From positions 682,001 through 746,000 of the forward strand of contig PUDQ02000014.1 in the NCBI GenBank assembly GCA_002964805.2: a DNA stretch of 64,000 nucleotides, read 5' to 3'. This DNA comes from Trametes villosa (taxonomy: Eukaryota; Basidiomycota; Agaricomycetes; Polyporales; Polyporaceae). Position 1 is the first letter of the stretch, and each line of letters starts with the position of its first letter. Below the pieces are notes generated by a model. It worked only from the letters and a program-made list of their open reading frames with translations, had not been told where the DNA came from and searched no databases. Shown here piece after piece: positions 56,245-64,000 of the stretch. The position numbers and the translations under genes are program-made.

Positions 56245-57065
56245 GTCATGTTTGGCTCATAACATAAAACTCTTTGTATCTCAGGCACAGGTAGTCCAAA
56301 TGAGATGGAACAAGTGTTGGCAGGAAAGTATCTATGAGTAGGATCCCACTGTGTAAAAAGTAAGGTGTAATGTCCACTATAACACTCTCTAACAGTGCTG
56401 CAACTCCCCATTAGTGCCACAGTTCAGCCACATCTAGTTTCTCTGGCTCACATCTTAGTACTTCATGCACAAACCCCCAGAGTATTATATATTATTGGAT
56501 TCAGTTTTCTGATGCCTACCCAGGGGAGTAGATCATATGCCCTGAACATGACCATAGATGGCATAAATCAGGGAACACTGCTAAAAAGTTGTAGTAATAT
56601 GAAATCACCCACTTCTATACAAATATAGTAGTCTTGCTGACCCCTTCTAGCATAACAAATTAGTCCAATGAATGTGGTGCATTATAATGTGGGGGTATGC
56701 CCATAAAAGTGAGAGCTGAACTGCAATAAATCTGCAAAGCGCCTAGCATAGCTCTGCACGTGAATGGTGTCACATGACATCTTAGATAAGCATGTTCAAC
56801 TTGCATGTTCGTGTGCTCCTCTTTCTTACCTCTTCCCACCACCACTGCCCTCATGAAACTGCCCCATACCTTGTCACTCTCACTGCTGTATATCAGCCTT
56901 CTGGCTCAGTGCCAATGGTTGATGTACTACAGCACTATCACACCTATCAGCCTAAGCACAGTGCTGGAGCTCGGTGATAGCTGTCCACAGGTCACCCTAT
57001 GCCGAGGTGTGTGTATTCTCAACTCCACCGCTAGTGACTGCTGCTGATGATCATGAAAAGGTCTG

Positions 57066-58166
57066 ATGGGCAGCCCCTCTAGCAGGGGCCCAACCTTATG
57101 GTTGCCTAAAGTCCTAGTACCACATTGTGGTGAGGTTTTTGGGGGCACCCCCATGACAAGCCCCCTAAGTTACAAAGAAAGCCAGATATATAAGCATGAG
57201 GTTCTTGGGGGCACCTCCAGAACAAGCCCCCTAAGTACAAGTCAGCTTTGCAGTCGAGATGTAGCTATATGCTATAAACCAGAGTTCAAATCAGTCCAGA
57301 CATTGGCCAGGGTAGTGAGAGTTATGTCTCAGCGCGGTAATTACCTTCAACATGATTTCCGTGTCATACTGCATAAATGCTTGGCCCACCATGCCCTGTC
57401 TGGCTTGGCCAAGAAATACTGCTTATCCATGCAACAGGCACCTTTACGGGATACGTTGAAGGGAGGTGCAGCTGCACATAAGGGCAGATCTGCTAATGTG
57501 TGGCTAGCTACCGAGCTCAATGACTTTGTCTGCAGGAACACCCTACAACCAGATGATGATACTAAATATGTGTTTCAAAGCTACCTACCAAACTCAATGG
57601 TCAGTAACTATAGCGGTGTAGATAGTGTACTTGTTGCAGATATCCCTATCCCTACTCTAGTGACCAAGTTATCCAAGCAACATCTTTGGTACGTGGCACA
57701 ATCCCACCATTTGATGCCTATATCCCAGCGCAAAAGCAAGGAATTCATGGTCACTGAGCTCATAAAACACACATGTGACACATGTGTGCAGCATGTTTGC
57801 TTGTTTATTCCGTCTAAGAAGCCCAAGACCCCCTTGGTGAGAAATCAACAATACAGGGATAACCGCAAGTCCTCGCAAGCTGAGAAATTGCGTAGATTCC
57901 CTCCACCACCTGTTACTCCAGATATAATTGAGGAGGTTGTCAAAGGCTTCTCCAAAGATTGTTCTGACTTCCAGGAGTCTGCTTGTGCGGTGTGTGCACA
58001 GCTTGTGCCACAAAAGCTCCTGACACCAATTGGTAAGGAAGACTTTCATCAAAGCCTACTGATGTCTGATAATCTTGTGACAAGAAAAGAGCGGAGAACC
58101 ACTAATGACCCAATTGCTGATATCCCTGGCCAAATTTTGCTTCCTAACTGTGCATTTCATGCTTGA
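57066..58166 (+). pseudogene. Helitron transposase, N-terminal part
   Basis: 366 codons from ATG at 57066 to a stop at 58166. The first 75 residues include a duplicated peptide (GGTPMTSPLSYK / GGTSRTSPLSTS), so the real start may be the Met at 57327 (MSQRGNYLQHDF). Later come Cys pairs (CDTCVQHVC, CAVCAQLVPQ) and RKERRTTNDPIADIPGQILL, a pattern I associate with the N-terminal DUF6570 region of fungal Helitron proteins. The natural continuation, CLNSLKNGCIP, is in the next frame, so a 1-nt indel near 58150 splits the gene. Confidence 0.7.
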
Positions 58167-61100
58167 ATAGTTTGAAGAATGGTTGTATACCCATAGACAG
58201 TCTTGTAAATGGCCTATGGATTGGTGAAGTACCACCTCAACTACAAAACCTGAGCTTCACTGAAAAGATGCTCATAGCACGTGTCAAACACAACCACTGC
58301 ATTGTCAAGGTGCATATGTCAGGCATGTCTAAGCTCCGGGCCAATGTAGTAAGCCATTCGCTCCCAATGCCCAAGATATATTCTGTACTGCCACCTAAAT
58401 GTGAAGAGCTAAGTGAGGTGTTAGCCTTCCTATATCTTGGACCCAACCAACCTACTGCCAAGGAATACAAGCGCACACCTATGTTGGTCCGGCGTAACAA
58501 AGTGGCAGATGCACTAGAGTGGCTCAAGCTCAATCATGCAGACTATGCAGACCTCCTGATCTCCTATGAAAATATCAACTCATATCCTGAAGATGAACCA
58601 CCAGTGATTGTGAATTATTCCAAAAGCATGGAATCTAACCAAGACCCAGAGGCTACCGCTGTGAATGCATCTGAAGAGGATGAGGGTGCAGATGACGGTG
58701 ACTGCCCCTTTGTTGTCCACGGGCTGACTGAAGACAGTCTTCAGCATATGGGAAAGGTTAGGCCATATGAGATCACTGCACGTGCCATAGAACACTTCAA
58801 ATCTGGGGGGAAGGTGCTCAGAATAGGTCAGTCAGCTGAGCCAGAGAGCCTGTACCATAATCCCCAGCTCTATCCTCAGATGTTTCCATGGTTGTTCCCG
58901 TATGGCCTGGGTGGTCTCAATAATTCTGCAAGCGGATGCAGGCCAGTGTCTGAAGAGCGCAGAAAGCAGCAGCTGCTAATGTACCATGATAAGCGATTCC
59001 AACTAGAGCCTTTGTTTCCGCTAGTTGCACTCAACCACGAGCAGATCAAAAAATCCACCACTGCAGGATATTTGTTGGCAGACAAGAACAAGTTTGGTGA
59101 CATTGCCAACAGGCTGCTCAATATCAAGGACTCCACCCTAAGTGATATTATTCAGAGGCTGAGTACTGGCTCTATGAAGCCAGAAACCGAGGATGAGAAA
59201 GCCTGCTTCAAGATATTGAATGATCTTGACCATGTCAATTATAAGGTCCAAGGGTCCATTACAAGCAAAAAGTATATGCGCAATGAAATATGGTCTCTTG
59301 TGTCATATCTGGGTGCTCCCTCGTGGTTTGTCACCTTTGCCCCTGCCGATGTCAAGCACCCCATTGCATTATATTTTGCTGATACCAATCAGAAATTTGT
59401 GCCTGCATTCAGGGATAAAAATGAGCGCCTGCGTTTAATAGCCAATAATCCTGTAGCAGGTGCTCGCTTCTTTAAGATGATGGTGGACCTATTTATCAAG
59501 CATGTCCTCGGTGTAGGACTAGACAGACCAGGCTTATATGGCAAGACATCTGGATATTATGGGACTGTAGAGCAGCAGGGCCGGCTGACTTTGCACATGC
59601 ACATGCTAATCTGGATCAAAAATTCACTGACCCCGCAGGAAATACGTGATAAAATCATGGACCCCAGCTCAGATTTTCAGAAGGCTATGGTGGAATATTT
59701 GGAAAGTGTGCACATGGGAGAATTTATCACTGGGAGCATGGAAAGTGTAAAACAGAATATTTCTGAGCAGGAGCATAAAAATCCTACCAGAACTTCCCCT
59801 ACAGAGACACTGCCTGAAGCGCCGCCCAAGAGATGTGACCACCCACCAAAAACAGAATGCATCGAATGTCAGAGACACAAGTCGTGGTGGGACAGGTTCA
59901 GGCAGACCGTAGATGAGATATTATACCTGTCCAACAGACACACCTGCCGTGCATCATCCAAGAAGGACAAGGCCGACCTGGGAAGGTCTGACAAGCCTGA
60001 CTTTGATAACCGTGGCTGCACTGATAAAAATGGCAACTGCAAGGCCCGCTTTCCCAGGGAGACCCGCCCAGAAACCATAGTGGACCCTAGTACAGGTGCA
60101 CTGCTTATGAAAAAGGGTGAAGCCTGGCTTAATACATTCACGCCTGCTGTTACATATCTGATGCGCAGCAACACCGATGTCACCAGCCTGCTCTCAGGCA
60201 CTGCAATTAAATCTGTCATAGCCTATGTGGCGGATTATATCACAAAAACCCCACTCAAGACGCATGTGATGTTTCAGTCCATTCAGCAGGTGTTTGAGCG
60301 GAATGTCGAGCTACTAGGAAGTCAGAAGTCTACCAAGGAGAAGGCTCGCGCATTGATCACTAAAATAGTAAACTCCCTCACAGCCTGCTCTGAAATTGGC
60401 GGACCCATGGCAGCCATGTACCTGCTCAAGCATCCCGACCATTACAAGAGCCACAGGTTCCGTACATGCTTCTGGAAGGGGTATGTTTACGAGGTGATGC
60501 GCGCATGGGAGGACTCTGCCAAGATTGCCGAGGAGGGCACTACTAAGGTGATGCTTGGCCTGGCAGGGAATGGGGAGACCACCAGGCGGATTATTGCTCT
60601 TTCTCCTGTGCAAGATTATATATGGCGCCCCACCGAGTATGAAGACATGTCACTGTATGATTGGGTCCGGCTGGCAGAGAAGCAGCGCATCAGTGGCCGC
60701 AAGAAGGGCCCTCAGCTTGAGGAATATCCAGAACAAGTAGATGTAGACTCTGAGTTTGAAGATAATTATAATGTCAGTGAAGATGCGGAGCTCAAGGGTG
60801 CAGGACTGCCTGAAGAAGAGGAAGAAGAATCAGAGGATGAACTTTTGTTGACCAAGGCTTCTAATCAGCACCTACAGGAAGATACAGCCCCTAGTCCTAA
60901 GAAAACTAATCCCCGATCTAAATATGTTAGGTTTCATGAAAACCATCCGCAGCATGAGACACGCCGTGTCAAGCTTCTGGATGAGTCCGAGGCATTTGTT
61001 CCCAACTTTATTGGCGGCTCACTTCTACGCCGGGATGCAGGCAACCGGGAGCAGTACTGCATGACCATGCTCACACTCTTCAAGCCGTGGCGGGCAGGGC

Positions 61101-62068
61101 AGGATCTGAGGCCTAGTCAGGATGTGCTTTGGGATGATGTATTCAACAAATATTCGTTCACTGAGAGGCAGAAGGAGGTCATGAAGTTTTTCCATATCAA
61201 GTATGAGTGCAATGATGCCAGGGATGACTTTTCTGCAGCTCGCAAAAAGGGTGCAAAGACCGGCAGCTCGCCTTTCAACCTGGATAATGCCACCCTCGAT
61301 GACATGGACACCCAGTATTATAATGATGATGGTGAACTGGATATCAGTGAAATTGAAGCCATGGTCCTGCGTGCTAATGACTGGACAGAGCTGAGCAACG
61401 CGGAAATCAGCAGGCGAACACAAATGGCCCAGGCAGAACAGATTATTCAGGGCTCTGGCTGGCTAGACCCCATGAAAGAAAAGGCAGCAGCTGACCTGCC
61501 CTCTCGGTTCCAAAGCAAGGAAGACATGAGCTCAGCTGACTGGAAGAATATTCTTGCCAGCAAGCGCCAGGAAATATTGGATGCCCGGGATGCACAGGCT
61601 GCTCTGAAGAAACCTGCTAATGCAAATAATTCCCTACCTGCCAACACAGACGTCGACGAGGTCAAGGTGATTGACAAGTCATACTATATGAGCAAAGCAT
61701 TCAGAGCAAAGGACCAGGAGGCGCAGGCACTCATTGACACCACTGCCAAAGAATTCAGCCTCAATGAAGCGCAGGAGCATGCCTTCCGTATTGTGGCCAA
61801 CCATGCTGTAGAGTCCAATGGCGAGCATCTTAAAATGTATCTTGGGGGCATGGCAGGCACTGGAAAGTCCCAGGTCATCAAAGCCCTCACGCAATTTTTC
61901 GCCGCACGCCAGGAAAGCTACCGGTTTATGTGCATGGCACCCACTGGGTCTGCTGCTGCCCTGATCGGAGGCTCTACATACCAACTCCATGCTGGGTCTC
62001 AGGCAGAACAGCTCCTCAGACTCTGTTGCCACCTTGCTGCAAGTGCGTGCACGCCTCCAGAATGTTGA
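58163..62068 (+). pseudogene. Helitron Rep-helicase, central part
   Basis: About 1301 codons. Residues 1-150 complete the DUF6570-type region (NGLWIGEVPPQL, MLIARVKHNHCIV). The Helitron_like_N/Rep domain follows: KQQLLMYHDKRFQ near 275, GAPSWFVTFAPADVKHPIAL near 395, the HUH motif in LTLHMHMLIWIK near 480, and the Y2 motif in IAYVADYITKTPLKT near 687. An acidic linker follows (near 850-900). The Pif1-type helicase starts with Walker A GGMAGTGKSQ near 1228. The frame then ends early because of an extra base at about 61983; helicase motifs II to VI continue in the next frame. Rep would nick and join DNA at the ends, and the helicase unwind it. Confidence 0.85.
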
Positions 62069-64000
62069 GTATACGTTTATTGATGAGATCAGCATGGTTG
62101 ACTGCAGAAGTGTATATACCATCTGCGCAAAAATGTGTGCAGCACTCAAAAATGATGGAGCACCATGTGGGGGCATCAATATGATTTTTGCAGGGGACTT
62201 TGCCCAGCTGCCCCCCACCATGAGCGGCCATGCATTACATTCACACAAGGTTGGCCGGGTCATCCACCGCACCCACAGCCATGCGCAGCAGCAAGCCTCC
62301 ATTGGCAAGGCACTGTGGCGCCAGTTCACCACTGTGGTCATATTGAGAGAGAACATGCGGCAGCGGTCCCAGGGTGTGAATGATGCCAAGCTCAGAACAG
62401 CACTGGAAAATCTCAGATATAAATCCTGCACACCTGAGGACATCCAGCTTCTCCAATCTCGTGTTGCAGGCCGTGGTCCAGGGAGACCCAAACTAAACCA
62501 GCCATGCTTCCGCAATGTGTCTATTATCACAGCCTGGAATACCCACAGAGACAAGATCAATGAGCTGGGCTGTGAGCGGTTTGCAAGGGAAAATGGCCAG
62601 CCCCTGACTGCCTTTTATTCTGATGACAAGCTGTCTGCCAGCAATGACGATGAAGCAACCAAAAAGCAGAGGAGGCAGACTATGAATCCCAGGCGCTCTA
62701 CCAATATTCTGAGCCCTGAACTCCAGGACTGCCTGTGGAATCTCTCACATACCCTGACAGACCACCTGCCTGGCAAGCTCACACTGTGTGTTGGGATGCC
62801 AGTGATGATTAAAATCAATGAAGCGACAGAGTGCTGCGTGACCAATGGTGCGGAGGGAGTGGTGGTAGGCTGGAAGTCCAGACCCATCAGCGAAGACAAG
62901 GAGACACTGGAGACATTATTTGTCAAGCTTACTGCTGCACCCACTCCAGTGAAACTGGAAGGACTCCCAGAAAATGTAGTGCCCATCAGCCACCAGTCGC
63001 GCAAGATCAGATGCAAGATGCCCAATGGAAATTTTCTGTCCATCTCCCGGGACCAGGTGTCTGTGATTCCCAACTTTGCCATGACAGACTTTGGTTCACA
63101 GGGGCGCACCCGGCCGCACAATATGTGTGATTTACAGAATTGCCGCTCTCATCAGTCCATATACACGTGCCTGTCCAGGGGATCCACATACAATGGGACT
63201 ATTATTGTGCAGCCCTTTGACCCACGGAAGCTGGCTGGGGGAATAGCGGGAAGTCTGCGCCAGGAGTTCAGGGAGCTTGAACTACTGGATGAAATAACCA
63301 CACTGCGCTACCTGGGCAAGATTTCACCTGCAGTCACTGGCATCACACGCAATGAGCTGGTCCATTCATTCAGACAGTGGAAGGGCGAGAAATTCATGCC
63401 CAAGACAATGCATGCTGCCCTGACTTGGAATGCCAATGACCCTTTCCTAGTTGAAGATGTCCAAAGTGATGCATCGTGGCAGGTGATTGAAAAACCCAAA
63501 CCCAAGGATAAAAAGCAGCCCAAGCCAACAGAAATTCAGGATCCCCAGACTAAGACATCCGGATATGTTGCAGCAAAGGGCACGCAAGCCCTGACAGCTG
63601 TAAGCAACACCATTGATAAGAAAGCAGCTAAGCGAAAAAGGGAGGATAATTCTGATGATGTGATTGCTTCTAAGAAAGTGTGTGGTGAAGAGTCAGCTCC
63701 CAGAGTCAGCCTGGTTGGATTCAAGTGGGACAGCACCAACTACAGCTGTGCCTATGACAGCATTCTCACAATACTGCTCACAGTATTTAATGAGTGTAAG
63801 CAGCAGTGGGGTGAAATAATGCCTGCACAGAATTTGCTGCTGTCCAAAATTACTGAAGGCTTCAACCGCAGCTCTACAAATGTTGGTGACTACACAATCA
63901 CAATCAGGCAGTCAATCAGAAATATTCTCCATGCCCAGGATCCTGAAATTTATCCTAACGGTCCAGTTGGAACTGACATCTATGCCCTTGTCAGAGAGCT
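61986..64000 (+). pseudogene. Helitron helicase C-terminal part with a possible peptidase domain
   Basis: Open to the window edge. It continues the Pif1 helicase after the frameshift: motif II FIDEISMVD (about 62074), motif III FAGDFAQLPP (about 62190), LRENMRQ, VGMPVMIKINEAT and motif VI YTCLSRGST (about 63165). After position 63480 a Lys/Pro-rich linker with AAKRKRED leads to SLVGFKWDSTNYSCAYDSIL, where NYSCAYD resembles the active-site start of papain-fold cysteine peptidases. OTU or SENP-like peptidase domains are known in some Helitrons and Helentrons; which family this is cannot be settled as the domain is cut by the edge. Confidence 0.8.

Larger units (their letters stand above)
52312..64000 (+). 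mobile_element. Helitron-type element, copy B, running off the window
   Basis: Starts with the same 5' end as copy A and continues through about 4.3 kb of non-coding DNA (including a 1675-bp insertion) to a Rep-helicase gene at 57066. Y2 rolling-circle transposase and Pif1-type helicase identify a Helitron. The 3' end lies outside the window. The region is AT-richer than the host genes on the left. Telomere-like GGGTTAGGG occurs near 52470, at the same place as in copy A. Confidence 0.85.

Overview
The window looks like nuclear DNA of a basidiomycete fungus, most likely an Agaricomycete and perhaps a polypore (my inference). The genes have many GT-AG introns of about 45-65 nt, several exons close only with phase-correct splicing, and the gene and transposon families are ones common in that group. 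No bacterial-style operons, rRNA or CRISPR arrays were seen.

Positions 1-33,300 are host DNA. They hold a nucleoporin Nup85 gene (3437-6189, +), an Ost-alpha/TMEM184 membrane protein (13671-17099, +), a 65-residue spliced gene (18038-18295, +), a secreted YbhE/lactonase-like beta-propeller protein (19170-20878, -), an F-box protein (21870-23625, -), a coiled-coil/disordered protein (25140-26975, +), a Dcr2-like metallophosphatase (27375-29846, +) and a BTB/POZ protein (30734-31972, +). I traced exon phases through all of these and they close. About 3.4 kb at the left edge and 7.5 kb between Nup85 and the Ost-alpha gene show no gene I can support.

Positions 33,310-49,350 are a transposon cluster. 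A Ty3/gypsy chromovirus (33417-42117, minus strand) has two 372-bp LTRs identical by eye and a 5-bp target duplication, and sits inside the only intron of a small host gene whose exons lie on both sides. Its pol has an in-frame stop and an altered reverse transcriptase active site, and it carries two extra ORFs. Next comes a Ty1/copia pol with its 3' LTR (42405-45772), cut off by a 1.2-kb inverted repeat made of two LTR-like arms (45773-46963), then a truncated host-like exon, a tandem repeat and the gag of another Ty3-type element.

That gag is broken by a Helitron-type region (about 49350 to the right edge). It consists of two tandem diverged copies of a 5' non-coding region, rich in hairpins, followed by a Rep-helicase transposase gene (57066 to beyond 64000) with two apparent frameshifts and a C-terminal segment that resembles a cysteine-peptidase domain. 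In the non-coding part a module occurs four times; each copy carries a cassette bounded by CAAAG and CTTTG whose content is 27 bp, 28 bp, 51 bp or 1675 bp. The 1675-bp version has terminal inverted repeats, TA flanks and a possible small spliced gene. I regard this cassette site as the most unusual structure in the window.
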